Below, in pieces: positions 53,212 to 64,000 of a DNA stretch of 64,000 nucleotides. Numbering within the stretch: position 1 is the first letter of the stretch; each line of letters starts with the position of its first letter. The translations under genes were made by a program, and so were the position numbers. The notes beneath the pieces were generated by a model. The model searched no databases, had not been told where the DNA came from, and saw only the letters and a program-made list of their open reading frames with translations. Source of the stretch: Pectinophora gossypiella (taxonomy: Eukaryota; Arthropoda; Insecta; Lepidoptera; Gelechiidae); contig NC_065417.1 of the NCBI RefSeq assembly GCF_024362695.1, forward strand, positions 13,261,001-13,325,000, written 5' to 3'.

Positions 53212-53433
53212 TCAGTAGGAAGCCAGCTGTTCGGTGACCGCCCTTGACTCTGAGCGACGTCGTAACTGGCTAATTGACGCTCTAGACGCGCCTCCGTCAG
53301 CCGGACGTTTCGCCATTTTTTTATGACACGCATTTTTTGTGGTTTCTATGAAAAAGTAAAAGCGTTTTTTTGAAGCCGGTTGTGATTGTCGACTGTTTTG
53401 GGTAGTGAGGGAGGTTGGAAAAAACAATAACAA
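53212..53433 (-). other. CpG-rich patch, possible first exon or promoter
   Basis: 53215-53320 is visibly dense in CG dinucleotides compared with both flanks. On the minus strand it holds an ATG in strong context (AAAAAAATGGCGAAACG) opening a short frame, MAKRPADGGASRASISQL and 16 more residues, ending at 53212. I recognise no family and see no strong splice donor inside it. It may be a 5' UTR/first exon of an unknown gene or a short upstream frame. Confidence 0.3.
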
Positions 53434-56054
53434 TAGGTTGGAATGGAAACATTGTCGCTGAGACGATGTGGATCGCCGAACGAGTTGTTGTGAATCTTAT
53501 TTAGTTTGTGTTCAGGCTAGGCTCCGTATTAGGAGTTGCTTCCTACTCTATGGTTTTTTAGACGTTGATTGGGCTGCTTGTGAGGGTGTCGATACTTGAA
53601 TGTCATGTTCGCATTTGATACTCGTATAAAGGCGATCGTTTGATCGGAAAGGAGAGACGCAAAAACGGGGTGCACGAAGTTTTAAAAATAGAACTGATAT
53701 CAATACTTGATATTTAAAATCCTGCTGACTATAAGGTCAGTCAATGAATAGACAAACTTTGAAAAAAGAAGGCAGATCCTATCGCCATGTGAATTGTTAA
53801 GAGTAGAGACTGATTTAAAACATCTAAGTATAGGAATTTTTGAACTGATTTCACAGTCGCGGTAAAAATAGAGACGGATGAAAACTGAGAAGCAACTGAC
53901 GCATTCTATGACTTTTTTACTCCCATTCTAGCAGAAAAGTTAATATGTTTAAAAAAATGAAAATACTTCGGAGGTACATATTCTAGCTACTAAAAATGCG
54001 AAACGGTATCAATTTTACACCTAATTAACTCAAAATAAAAATTATTATTCGGAATAATTGTAAATTTTCCGTAACGAAGAATTTGTAGATGCATCGAAAT
54101 ATCTTCAGAAACACGTGGATCAATTTGAATATACAAAAGGCCAAAAACGTAACCTTCACTTACACGTGCGGACAATAGCGTGACTAAAATTTTTATTAAA
54201 CAAGTGTAAGAACTAGTTGACACGACATACTTTTGCGTGTGTAATTATAATGAGCACCGAAATTTATATATTCGGGAGTTTAAATTCAAGGGCTTTAATT
54301 ATTTGCTAGGTTGGTCAAGTAATATTGGAGCCCAAATTTTAATTACACTTTCATTTATTATTACACACTGTTACAGGTATGTACCGAGTGGGCTTACCTA
54401 TTATTTACTTATTAAAAAAAACGTCGTGAAAACGTGTTAGTCACAATATATGTAACACCATAAAAAGTGTTAAAGTCTCTAGTAATATGTCTCTAATCTC
54501 TACTATAGTGAAACAGACAGTCACACAAGTACGAACCTAATATTTTATAATATACTTTATTCACATAATATGGACTTTTTAAGTTTAAAATGCTTTCTAC
54601 TTACGCTTTATTTAAATACTAATCGTAGGTATATTCTATAATTTAAATACATTTTCATATTTAAATTATTCTCTTCTTTTGTCGTCGCCAACTGGTGGTT
54701 TAGGTAGGTACACATTAATGAGATAGACCATTATTATTTTAAATTTCGAATTAAACAGCCATAGTAACAGTAGAATTTTCAACACGATCTACATTTAGGG
54801 TTTTTTATGGTTTAACTTTTTATCGCGAACCCATTAAATAGCTATCATTGATGAGAAGTGCTGGCAGGTTTTTTATGACGAAAAGAGTTAGAAAAACACA
54901 TAGCAGACAAGCGTCACGAGTTCGCGCCAAAACTGAGAAGGCGTTGGCATCGAGGCAAAAAAACCTTGTCGAGATCGCCCGCGCTTTTTTTCAGTCGAAA
55001 GCTTTTTATTTCGTCTAGTACATTGCTTCTTGAATGGTGTTAATTTATTCTATTTGGTTGCTTGAACTTGCTTGTAAGTAAGTAATGAAAATACTCTCCG
55101 ATTCAGAGGCCTCTGAGTTCCTCTTTCATCTGAGTGGGAATTAATTTAGTATTATTTTGGCTTTGAATTTGGTTTGTGTGTATTAAATTAATTGCTGAGT
55201 TATTTATTTGAACCGCCTCTGATTAAATTGAAACTTATTAAAAGAAAAATACTATTTAGACCGTAATCTTAGACCGAAATATTTTTTGTACGATTTGCGC
55301 TCTATTTGGTCTTCAAGAACAGGGACCAGAACAAAAGCCTCAGTAAAGCTCGGGTATTTTTAAGGTTACTCATTTTCTTTGCTTTGTTTTCGATGTTACT
55401 GAAGATAGTGTTTTCTATCTATGCCTTTAAGAGCCGTAGAGCCCAGAGCAGCTTACTTCAAAAGATCTTTGTTGCTTTCTCTTACTAAATAGACGTGGCA
55501 CAAGGTTGGATATTAGGTCCTTTTCCATTCTCTTCACTTCTCCTTTGTAACAGTTGTCGAACCAACTGACGATACGTTGTCTACGTTTAAACTTCTTAAA
55601 CCAAGCCTAACCTAGAAATGGGCATCACCAGATTTTTTTGCCGTTCAGCTCACACGGTTTTTATCATCGGCTACATTGAGGTCTATGAACCGACTGCGAA
55701 CTGGTCGAGACGTGAACACTCGTGGGAGTGTGCCAACAGCCAAATAGATTGGTGTCGGCCCACGTCATATCGGTGTCTTGTATCTAGGAGGGGCTGAGCA
55801 GGGATATGGGAGAAAGCTTTGGGTTGAAGCGAAGTGATGAGGAATAGGCGAATTTCCTAGAGTTTAGGATCCTGTGATACATGATAAACAAGCACGGCGT
55901 AATTTTCCATTTGCAACGCGCATAATATTTAATGATTTTAATACATCACAGAGTCCGTTGCTGATGATTTTTTTTTCATTAGTTTAAGATTTTTAATATT
56001 TTTTAAAGGTCTGGTTGAAAATTGGAGTTATATCGCCTACGACATGAGACAAGC
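53434..56054. other. Long unassigned stretch
   Basis: 2.6 kb with few repeats. Frames of 60-77 residues occur on both strands (53990-54223 minus, 54237-54440 plus, 55306-55488 plus), none with a recognisable domain. 55615-55800 is GC-richer without a clear frame. Confidence 0.35.
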
Positions 56055-56210
56055 GGAGTTAAAATGGCCACATCGAAGCAATTCATATAATTAAGCAATA
56101 TTGCAATTTGACATTTGCGCATAAAAAAGTAAGTGCGCAATGCAACCTAATGTCAAATAGCAATATTGCTTTCTTAGATGAATTGGTTTGATATGACCAT
56201 TTTAACCCCC
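56055..56210. mobile_element. MITE-B copy, full length
   Basis: GGAGTTAAAATGGCCACATC at the left and TATGACCATTTTAACCCCC at the right, with about 60-bp arms around GTAAGTGCGCAATGCAAC. Confidence 0.8.
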
Positions 56211-56764
56211 AAGTTTGTACTTTGGTTTTAAGTCTTTGGTATTTAATATAATATTATGTCTATGTATACCCGTATATCAATTGGTTCGATATTATGGTTG
56301 GTTAATTATATTAATAAATACCCTACAATCGCTTTAAACGTTGTCTGCTTTCTCCAGTACGTCTAATAAGTTTGTTTCGCCCACAAATATCTTGCTTCAA
56401 GCGGTGCGTTTGAAGTCCACAATCGACAGTTGTGACGGGCGCGTTCCAAAGGCGTTGAATGGAAGTAAAATCATTTATAGTACAGCCTTCCGCATAGCTC
56501 GGTAGGTGCAGTTTGTTGTGAGACTGCCTCTCGACCTAAAGGTAGACATTTGACGATCTATCTATCTCCGCGTTATAAGTTTGAAGTCGTTACATGAGCC
56601 ATGTCCTTAGCCAGGGGCCTTAGGCGCCTCAATAGAAACCTTAACACCAGGGTTCATGATGCCGGTGAATGATACTCCAATCCATACGAGACAATAAGAA
56701 TACTAAAGTAAGTAAATAGCTCCCTTCACTTGCTTTTTCAGCGACAACTATTCAAAATCCAATA

Positions 56765-56945
56765 TCATCGCTAGCATTATCCCATTTTTTCACAGTGTCC
56801 GCTTACCTAACCTGAAGATTTGACAGGTCTGATTTTTCATAGCAGCGACTGCCTGTCTGACCTTCCAATCCGAAGGGAAAACCAGCCCGATTCCAGGTTA
56901 CGTCACATACCTCCGAAAACACAATTCTCAGGAAATCGCTTTGAA
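56765..56945 (-). mobile_element. SINE-3 copy (3' part)
   Basis: GTGTCCGCTTACCTAACCTG and GCGACTGCCTGTCTGACCTT are the inverted SINE-3 3' domain. Confidence 0.75.
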
Positions 56946-57330
56946 GATAATACCGCCATTTGCTATGTTCTAGTTAAGTCTATTTTGTAACTATTTCATT
57001 TTATTTTTTGTGTATTTAATATATTAAATTTGGATTTGAAAAGTAGCTGGTTCGATTCCGCTCGTTAGATGTTTTCAGATTAGTTTGGGCATGAATACCA
57101 TTTTTATACATGTATATATATATATACAAGTACGCATATATGCAGTTGTAGTATAAATATGCAGTTGTAGTATAAATGCCGATTCTAGAATGAAGGTCTG
57201 ACGGTATATTTAGTAAATTTAAAATAAACAAAACTGTGCTATACTTATACAAAACAAATAAAACTTGCTCTAATATCTTTTACATTTAGGTAGTAATATA
57301 CAAAAATATATACAATACCATACACATATA

Positions 57331-57637
57331 CTCTCGAGGAGGAGCTCGGTGGCGCAGCGGTAAACGCGCTCGGTCTGCGATTGTTGAAGTTAAGCAACTG
57401 TCGCAAAGGCCGGTCATAGGATGGGTGACCACCAAAAAAAAAAGTTTTCATCTTGAGCTCCTCCGTGCTTCGGAAGGCACATTAAGCCGTTGGTTCCGGC
57501 TGAATTAGCAGTCGTTAATAACCACCAATCCGCACTGGGCCCGCGTGATGGTTTAAGGCCCTATCTCCCTATCGATCCATAGGGAAGGCCCGTGCCCCAG
57601 CAGTGGGGACATTAATGGGCTGATGATGATGATAATG
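57331..57637 (+). mobile_element. SINE-2 copy, full-length chimera
   Basis: tRNA-like head, 5S-like GAAGTTAAGCAAC and GGATGGGTGACCACC, core, and ATGGGCTGATGATGATGATA tail. ACACATATA at 57322-57330 and 57638-57646 looks like a 9-bp target duplication. Confidence 0.88.
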
Positions 57638-57739
57638 ACACATATATATATCCACGCGAAATCAAAGACAACTTGCAGGCAATTTGATACGAAATCTTAA
57701 TATACAAGATGTTAAAAAATTATGATTTTGAAGATACGA

Positions 57740-57888
57740 AATCCGGCAAAGTAGTTACTGTCATCTGCGGGAAATCTTTAATAAGTCACGTCAAAAAAGG
57801 AGACGCGAAAAACGAGAGTTTGATTTTTTTTTTGACGTTATTTATTGCAGATTTGCCGCAGATGGCATTAACTACTTGGCCGGAGCGA
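57740..57888. repeat. Two L-3 tails in inverted orientation
   Basis: 57740-57797 is a plus-strand L-3 tail (TCATCTGCGGGAAATC ... AAGTCACGTCAAAAAA). 57825-57888 is a minus-strand tail (TTTTTGACGTTATTTATTGC). They face each other poly(A) to poly(A) across a 27-bp spacer. Confidence 0.75.
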
Positions 57889-58603
57889 GAGTTTGAAGTC
57901 TTTGAGAGGTAAGTACAAAGACTTTAATTAGGAATTATTGTTCTAGATTTATAAAGCTTAGTGATAGACTGTACATTTTGATTTATAGCAAACAAGTAAG
58001 CGAGTTGACGTCTTATTTAAATGATGGATATTCATAGTCTTTAACAATTTACGTTTTATTGGACCAATATCAATTTGTTACAGATGATCTGATCGATCGC
58101 ATCTCATATTCTATTGACTCGTTAATGTTTTAACCGACTTCAAAAGATGAGGTTATTAAAAATGGTTATTGTAATTTACTTTTTGTTTTGTATCTGTGAT
58201 CGTATACATTTCACATTGCCATTGTGTTATACTGTACTCAGTCAAATATGCCTGATCATTGTACGGGGTGGGAGCCCTCAGCGCTTCCAGCAATGCCATC
58301 AGCGGCAAATCCGCAAAGGTCACGTCAAATAAAAAAAATAGCCTTATCAATAGGTTATTTTGCAACTCGGTCAAAAGCTAGAGGTGTAGTGTATAGTACA
58401 CCCATTCTTCGCGAGCTTTGTTTAACAGAAGGAACACAGAAGACGACCTTAATGCTAAGATGTCAATTTCTTCCAGACAACATTTGGCTGGCAAGTCCAT
58501 TACCTAACCTTACCTATACCTTCATTAAACGATAAACTTTTAATACTTCCGTTGCTACCTAAAGCTCACGAGTTTATCGTACATAAAATATAAGTGCTTA
58601 CAT

Positions 58604-59479
58604 ACAGGGTGTTAGTGACATCGTATCTAATACTGAGGGCATGATTCAGACCAAGACTCTGAGTTAATATCAATTGGAATTATCCTTGCAGCGGCCAACC
58701 TGTGTCCGGAGCCTATTTAAAGACTTCCAAGTGGGCCCACTACGCTAGATTGCGCGGATAATCGCGGATAATCTCTACAGGTGGGGATATCTGGTTGATG
58801 GTTGCGATGATTGCGAGTGTGGAGTATCACCACAAACTATGGCTCACCTTTTGTGCTGTCCTAAGTGCCCTAACTCCTGCACTATTAAGGACCTTTACGA
58901 AGCCACTGACAATGCCGTAAGCGTGGCCAATTATTGGTCAGCAAAAATTTAGTATCGATCGCCATCGACTCGCAAAGAAGAATTGGAATTTTCCGTCGCA
59001 AAATTAATGTTCTTTTTTAAGTTTTTTATAAATTATTTTCAATTCTATACCTTTGCCGAATAATGGGCCAAATCATCACTCTCGATGTCACTTACCTACA
59101 CCCCGTACGAGTACGTACAGGTAACCATGCAAGTACGTATGGGTTAGTGACACCGTAAACCAAGATTCTGAGTTGATATTAAGTGGAATTTCGTCTCGGA
59201 AAATTTATAATAATTTTGTTTTTTTTTTTTAATTTTTTCAGTTCCATACTTTTGCGACGGAAAATTCCACTCAACAGCTCAGAATCTAAACTTTTGCTGA
59301 CCAATAATTGGCCACGCTTACGGCATTGACTCCGTGAAGGTCTTTAATAGTGCAGGTGTTAGGGCACTTAGGACAGCACAAAAGGTGAGCCATAGTTTGT
59401 GGTGATACTCCACACTCGCACTCATCGCAACCATCGCAACCCCTCAAAGTTTTCGTTACGATATCACTAACACCCTGTA
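58604..59479. mobile_element. MITE-C double hairpin carrying mirrored LINE fragments
   Basis: Same two-hairpin plan and linker as 43356-43847, enlarged by two insertions. 58690-58978 (plus) encodes a LINE C-terminus with a Cys-rich segment (HLLCCPKCPNSCTIKDLYEA, ending YWSAKI-stop), as at the end of Jockey-type ORF2. 59289-59441 is the inverse of its last 150 bp in the other hairpin. The first insert is flanked by AATTGGAATTATCC and AATTGGAATTTTCC, a likely 14-bp target duplication with one mismatch. Confidence 0.7.
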
Positions 59480-59701
59480 TACTGTGCTAATTAGCAGTGT
59501 AACACAATTAGTACGACCCACCTGCCGCTAAACAACTCATTTGATGCTACAATTGCGATATATTATAAAAGTACAAGGTTTTATTTTAATGGAGGTTTTG
59601 TTTTGATGGAGCGATATAGGTAAGGAGTTATGGTTACTGTTTTTCCTTGTTATTAAAATAATTTTGCGAAGTACCCGTTTGCTCGAGTAAAGTGTGGATT
59701 A

Positions 59702-60010
59702 ATGTGTCCGCAATATCTTCCGGAAGAGAGGACAAGAAAAAAAAGCCTTGGTACGTTTTATCATTATACGAAAGCGGTATATAAAGCGAACGTTGGTGGT
59801 AGGGCTGGCAGAGAAAGACCTCGAAGGACGATTGACCGAATTGGAGATATCCTTAGAAAACGTTCAGTACTATCTACTCTGAACCGGCGTGCGTGTATGA
59901 AACGATTGATGAATGTGGAGGAAACAAGAGAAATGTGTCAGGATCGAAGCAAATAGAATTCCATAGTCTCTGCTTACCCCGGTGGGAAATAGGCGTGGGT
60001 TTATGCATGC
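59702..60010 (+). pseudogene. L-2 LINE C-terminal remnant
   Basis: An 84-residue frame contains KAVYKANVGGRAGRERPRRT, IDRIGDILRKRSVLSTLNRR and ACMKRLMNVEETRE. A 3' UTR with TCTGCTTACCCCGGTGGGAA follows. Truncated; no catalytic region. Confidence 0.7.
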
Positions 60011-60261
60011 ATGTAGTTTTTAGGAAATATTACATAGGTAAGTAGGTAAGTATCGACTTTTTGTCCCCATTAGGAACGTGAGTGTATCTATGTATGATAT
60101 TTCTTTTGATGTGATTTATCGTAACTAACTTAGCATCACGCGTATTCCCAAAGGGGTAGGCAGAGCAGAGGGAAGAGGTAAGTGAGTCTCACTCGGTGTG
60201 AAATTTGAAACAATAGGCCTGAGGGTGTCCAGTTGGGGGTGAACCTCGGCTCAGGGCTAAC

Positions 60262-60368
60262 CGACCTAGGGATCACAAGTTATTTTTGTGATGTTACTTC
60301 ACCGAGATTAGAACCCGAGACCACCGGATGGTGAGCCTACCGCTCAACCAATGGACCACAAGGCCGTT
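60262..60368 (-). mobile_element. SINE-1 head fragment
   Basis: Inverted tRNA-like head: GATCACAAGTTATTTTTGTG then AACCCGAGACCACCGGAT and CTCAACCAATGGACCACAAG. Confidence 0.7.
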
Positions 60369-60435
60369 AAGGCCATACATTTAGTTAGGACGCATTGTGC
60401 CTCCTAAAATGTGATAGGGCCTTAAAAGAAGCTTT

Positions 60436-60910
60436 TTTGTTTTTGACGTGACTTATTGTAGATTTGCCGTAGATGGCATTAACTACTTGGCCGGACAAAT
60501 GGGGAGCGCTGAGGGCTCTCACCCGGTACAAAATTTAAGACAACAGGCCTGAGGGTGCCCAGATGGGCGCGAACCTCGGCTCAGAGCGTCGTCTGGGAGG
60601 AAGAATATTTGAAAGAATTAATCGACCCTGTGGGTCGTTAAAAGGAGCGAAACTAATTACCGCACTATCGAAAATACATTATGATATTTACATGCACAGT
60701 CATGAGCAATATAATGTACCCACTTTAGGACTCTGTCGCACTAACATATTTGACATTTAGTGAGACTTACAGTTCAATTTGTCAAAAAAGTTAATGGGAC
60801 ATGTTAGCTTTTTTTTGACGTGACTTATTGTAGATTTGCCGCAGATGGCATTAACTACTTGGCCGGAACCATGGTACCAAAGTGTATACATATTAATGCT
60901 CGTGACCGTA
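60436..60910 (-). repeat. Composite repeat, copy 2: L-3, spacer, MITE-A broken by L-3
   Basis: Corresponds to 44929-45279. An inverted L-3 tail (60436 to about 60600), the same spacer, and MITE-A (60695-60910) are interrupted at the same internal position by a second inverted L-3 piece (60808-60867). Here, unlike copy 1, the MITE-A right arm is still present after the insert (CCATGGTACCAAAGTGTATA ... GCTCGTGACCGTA). Confidence 0.82.
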
Positions 60911-61266
60911 CCTGCGTCTATGGACCACCTAAGCTATTCAAGGAATGTCTGCACATTCCTAAGCTGCGTAGGATCCATTCCGTCTAAATAAAGGTCAATT
61001 GAAGTTAAATGACCTACCGTAATATGTGCAGAGTTATTACCGACGCTCGAAGATAGGGAAATAAAGAATAAAGAAAAACGCAAGCGGCAGGTGTGTGGTC
61101 GGGGAGTAGAGGGTGTTCGGAGTTGCGCTTAAATTTATTCACAAAGGGCAGTGTTCAAAAAGTGTAAGTATAAAAAAACCCGATTACGGAAAAAATGCGC
61201 TTAAAAACAGCGAATGAGCGCAACGCCAACAAACTACGGTTGTAGTTTGGCGATAGTATTAAAGTG

Positions 61267-61414
61267 TACAGTTATGAGCAATATCATGTACCCACTTTAG
61301 AACCCTGTCGCACTATCATATTTGACATTTAATAAGACTTACGGTTTAATTTGTCAAAAAAGTTAATGTGACATGGTTTCAAAGTGTATGTACATATTAG
61401 TAGTTGTGACCGTA
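61267..61414 (+). mobile_element. MITE-A copy, full length
   Basis: TACAGTTATGAGCAATATCA ... TAGTTGTGACCGTA with TA at both edges. Very similar to the copy at 63000-63151. Confidence 0.8.
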
Positions 61415-61519
61415 CATGTATGTATTTTGTTTATAAATAAATAAAATAAAATAAAATAAAAAATATACATACATATAATGTATTTATATTTATTTTTTAT
61501 GTTTTAACATTCCCGAGAA

Positions 61520-61790
61520 CGACACATCACCGTTTATATCGTAGTGTCATGGGTTCGAATGCCCGCTCGGACTTTAAACCACTGAATTCGACTGTATGAA
61601 TATGAATTTGGATTGATATCACGTGGTTTCTAGGATTTGAGGCCGGTTAATGGCCGATTCCTGTTATATGGGTCTTAATAGCAGCTTAAAACCCGGACAT
61701 TTGAGCATACGGGTCGCACACTGATTACCTTCACTTAACCTTACTACACTTATAACAGCTAAGAACAGTAATAAGAAATTCCAAACCAGG
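61520..61790 (+). mobile_element. SINE-5 (tRNA-headed) copy
   Basis: B-box-like GTCATGGGTTCGAATGCCCG, then GACTTTAAACCACTGAATTC, a body with GGCCGGTTAATGGCCGATTC and CACACTGATTACCTTCACTT. The only copy of this family in the window. A low-complexity AT run precedes it (61430-61500). Confidence 0.55.
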
Positions 61791-61889
61791 GTACTGTTTT
61801 GGTGGGAAAAGTAGGCTAGCCAACGCACCACTGCTCGTCAAAATATGTAAGTAAGTTAATAAAATAATTATTTTTTTTTAAACTGAGGC

Positions 61890-62112
61890 GAGTCACAGGA
61901 ACCGTAACCTGGAACTTGACAGAGGGCAGCAGTAACTATCAGTACTATTCAAGAGTCCTAGTACGACTTTTTAATAGACTACTCTGGGCGCCATCCCACT
62001 CGCGTCAGACAGAGTACTGCGGGGCGGAAGGCAAGGGGGAAATTTTTCTCTAAAAAAGTAGCATAGAGAATACTACACCGACAAGAGCGTGGCTCTTAAT
62101 TTAGTGATGATG
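61890..62112 (+). mobile_element. L-1-tailed non-autonomous retroposon, second copy
   Basis: Same body as 25437-25675 (GTAACCTGGAACTTGACAGA ... CTGCGGGGCGGAAGGCAAGG), ending ACCGACAAGAGCGTGGCTCT and a GATGATGA tail. A SINE-3 3' part follows at 62142-62320. Confidence 0.65.
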
Positions 62113-62999
62113 AATGTTTGGATCTTATAATATGATTAATATGAAGGGAAACATCGTGAGGAAACCACATTCCCGAGAAATGCGTTTTGGAGGTATGTGA
62201 CCTAATCTAAATTGGGTTGTAAGGTCAGACAGGCTTCTGTAAAAACCAGACCTGTCAAATCTTCAGGTAAGGTAAGCGGACCCTGTGAAAAACGGGATGA
62301 CGCTAGGGAGATGATGACACGGTTGTAAACTGAATCATACAACTCTATTCATCAAATTAACCTTATTATTTTAACACTCATAATTCTGACACGCCTTCGG
62401 CAATAATGTTCGGGTTTCCACAAATTACAATTTAAAAAAAACCCGGATCTGTTTTTTCAGGTTAGGTAAGCGGACCCTGTGAAAACGGGATAACGCTAAA
62501 AAGATGGAGATAAATGGAAGTAGATAAATAAACTTCAAAAAGAAGCACCCTCTATGCGAGGTCAGGCCACACGCAACAGGTGGCGTCGCCCCACGTCTGC
62601 TCGCGTGTCGCACCCGGTACACCGCTACCAAATCCGATGAATATACACAAATGAAAGTTTAATTTTCAATGTAAATATTGGAGAAAATATTGTAATGGTA
62701 AATAAAAAGTGTATCATGTGCTCAGCTGTTTATATGCATATAACCACTTTACTATAGTGAAAACAATGTAAGAGTCTGCTTGAAAAATTACATTCTAATG
62801 TGGTTTTCTTCCACAAAACGTGGATTTCAGGTAAAAATTATGGCCATATATTTTACCCTACATTGAAATTCGTTTGCCAATTGCGAGGTTTTGGTAACAA
62901 AAATCACATCGGAATGACATTTTTCAAAATGGCGCTTACGTAATTAATAATTTACTTTATTATTCACTATAGGGCGACGATATGCTGCTAAACACTAGG

Positions 63000-63151
63000 T
63001 AAAGTCATGAGCAATATCATGTACCCACTTTAGAACCCTGTCGCACTATCGTATTTGACATTTAATGAGAGTTACGGTTTAATTTGTCAAAAAAGTTAAT
63101 GTGACATTGTTTCAAAGTGTATATATATTAGTACTCGTACTAGTGAACGTA
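63000..63151 (+). mobile_element. MITE-A copy
   Basis: TAAAGTCATGAGCAATATCA at the left, AGTGAACGTA at the right; full length. Confidence 0.75.
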
Positions 63152-63196
63152 CATGTGTCAGAGATGCTAATATTAAGGTGAATGTGTGGTGAGAGC

Positions 63197-63376
63197 AGGG
63201 GGCTAAAAACCCCGCATTGAATCAATTCATCAATAAAGCAATATTGAAATTTTACATTTGCGCATATAAAAGTGTTAAGTGCGCAATATCAAAAACCGGG
63301 TGAGAGCCTTCAGCGCTCCCCATTTGTCCGGCCAAGTAGTTAATGCCATCTGCGGCAAATCTACAATAAGTCACGT

Positions 63377-63434
<58 letters not shown>

Positions 63435-63502
63435 CAATACCAAAAAATGAGAAAATATGTTGCTTTTTAGGTGAATCGATTCAATGTGACATTTTTAACT
63501 CC
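63197..63502. mobile_element. MITE-B split by a young L-3 insertion
   Basis: MITE-B arms (AGGGGGCTAAAAACC at the left, TGACATTTTTAACTCC at the right) enclose an L-3 tail at 63296-63433 that ends in 56 uninterrupted A residues (63378-63433). GCAATATCAAAAA (63283-63295) and GCAATACCAAAAA (63434-63446) flank it: a 13-bp target duplication with one mismatch. Confidence 0.9.
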
Positions 63503-63756
63503 AAGATTAGGAATTAATATACAAGAGGAAGACAGAAAGTAGCGCCGGTCACAGAGTTATTGAGGAGCAACATCGTATGATCCATACTTCTGATTGAAGG
63601 GGCGTCTGTGTACAGGGAAAGTGGAAGTGTTTTGTCCAATAATATCAAAACTACGGACTGTCAACCCTTCAGGTTAGGTAAGCGGACCCCGTGAAAACAA
63701 GATAACGAGATGATGACACAAACTACCATAGATGAATAACATGTTACTATAGTAAA

Positions 63757-64000
63757 ACCCTTTGAAATGTGGTGTTAGAGGAGGATGGAAAGAATAAGTT
63801 GGACAGAAAGGGTTACAAATGAGGAAGTGCTAGTAAGAGTAAGGGAAAAGAGACAAATACTGAGAATTATTGAGGACAGAAGAGGCAAGATGATTGGACA
63901 CCTAATAAGACACGACGAATTCATTAAAAACATCATAGAAGGAAAGCTAGAAGGAAAGAGAGGAAGGGGAAGACCAAGAAGAGCTTACATGGAACAGATT
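63757..64000 (+). pseudogene. L-1 LINE C-terminus, running off the window
   Basis: The frame reads FEMWC, a TAG where other copies have TGG, then RRMERISWTERVTNEEVLVR, VREKRQILRIIEDRRGKMIG, LIRHDEFIKNIIEGKLEGKR and GRGRPRRAYMEQI to the last base. A single stop in otherwise clean sequence suggests a young copy. The 5' side is truncated. Confidence 0.78.

Noticed and set aside
63252..63470. Frames with long Phe or Lys runs
   Set aside because: They are translations of the 56-A tail of the L-3 insertion.

Overview
This looks like nuclear DNA from a moth or butterfly (Lepidoptera). The sequence is AT-rich, real genes are few and interrupted by introns, and most of the window is made of tRNA-headed SINEs, foldback MITEs and 5'-truncated LINE tails of types common in lepidopteran genomes. 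No database search was possible, so family names are from recognition only and the order is an inference.

Layout. (1) 1-2391: intergenic DNA with MITE pieces. (2) 2392-7843: a complete minus-strand Ty3/gypsy-type LTR retrotransposon. It has LTRs that read as identical, a 4-bp target duplication, one intact 1353-residue Gag-Pol frame, and an unusual 3' untranslated region holding a 68-bp tandem repeat and a captured MITE. (3) 7844-27636: about 20 kb with no gene I can recognise, filled with SINE, MITE and LINE remnants. (4) 27637-30831: the gene-rich core. The first two exons of an F-box gene of the FBXO25/FBXO32 type run leftward. Head to head with it, 512 bp away, is a bicistronic rightward unit encoding COA3 (cytochrome c oxidase assembly) and TFB1M (mitochondrial 12S rRNA dimethyladenosine transferase), joined by a one-base TAATG stop/start overlap. 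Tail to tail with TFB1M, 159 bp away, is the 3' end of a minus-strand TRIT1 gene (tRNA isopentenyltransferase). (5) 30832-38483: a 7.65-kb TRIT1 intron loaded with repeats, followed by one more TRIT1 exon (38484-38599). (6) 38600-64000: about 25 kb in which I recognise only repeats, several nested in one another. It is probably an upstream TRIT1 intron and/or intergenic DNA; the N-terminal TRIT1 exons were not found.

Three of the four genes act in mitochondrial gene expression or respiratory-chain assembly: TFB1M modifies mitochondrial rRNA, TRIT1 modifies cytosolic and mitochondrial tRNA, and COA3 assists COX1 translation and assembly. Their tight packing (shared promoter region, shared mRNA, facing 3' ends) is the strongest functional signal here. 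The strongest mobile-DNA signals are the apparently very young LTR element, a tRNA/5S-rRNA chimeric SINE that shares a central core with other SINEs, and a series of nested insertions whose target-site duplications can be read directly.
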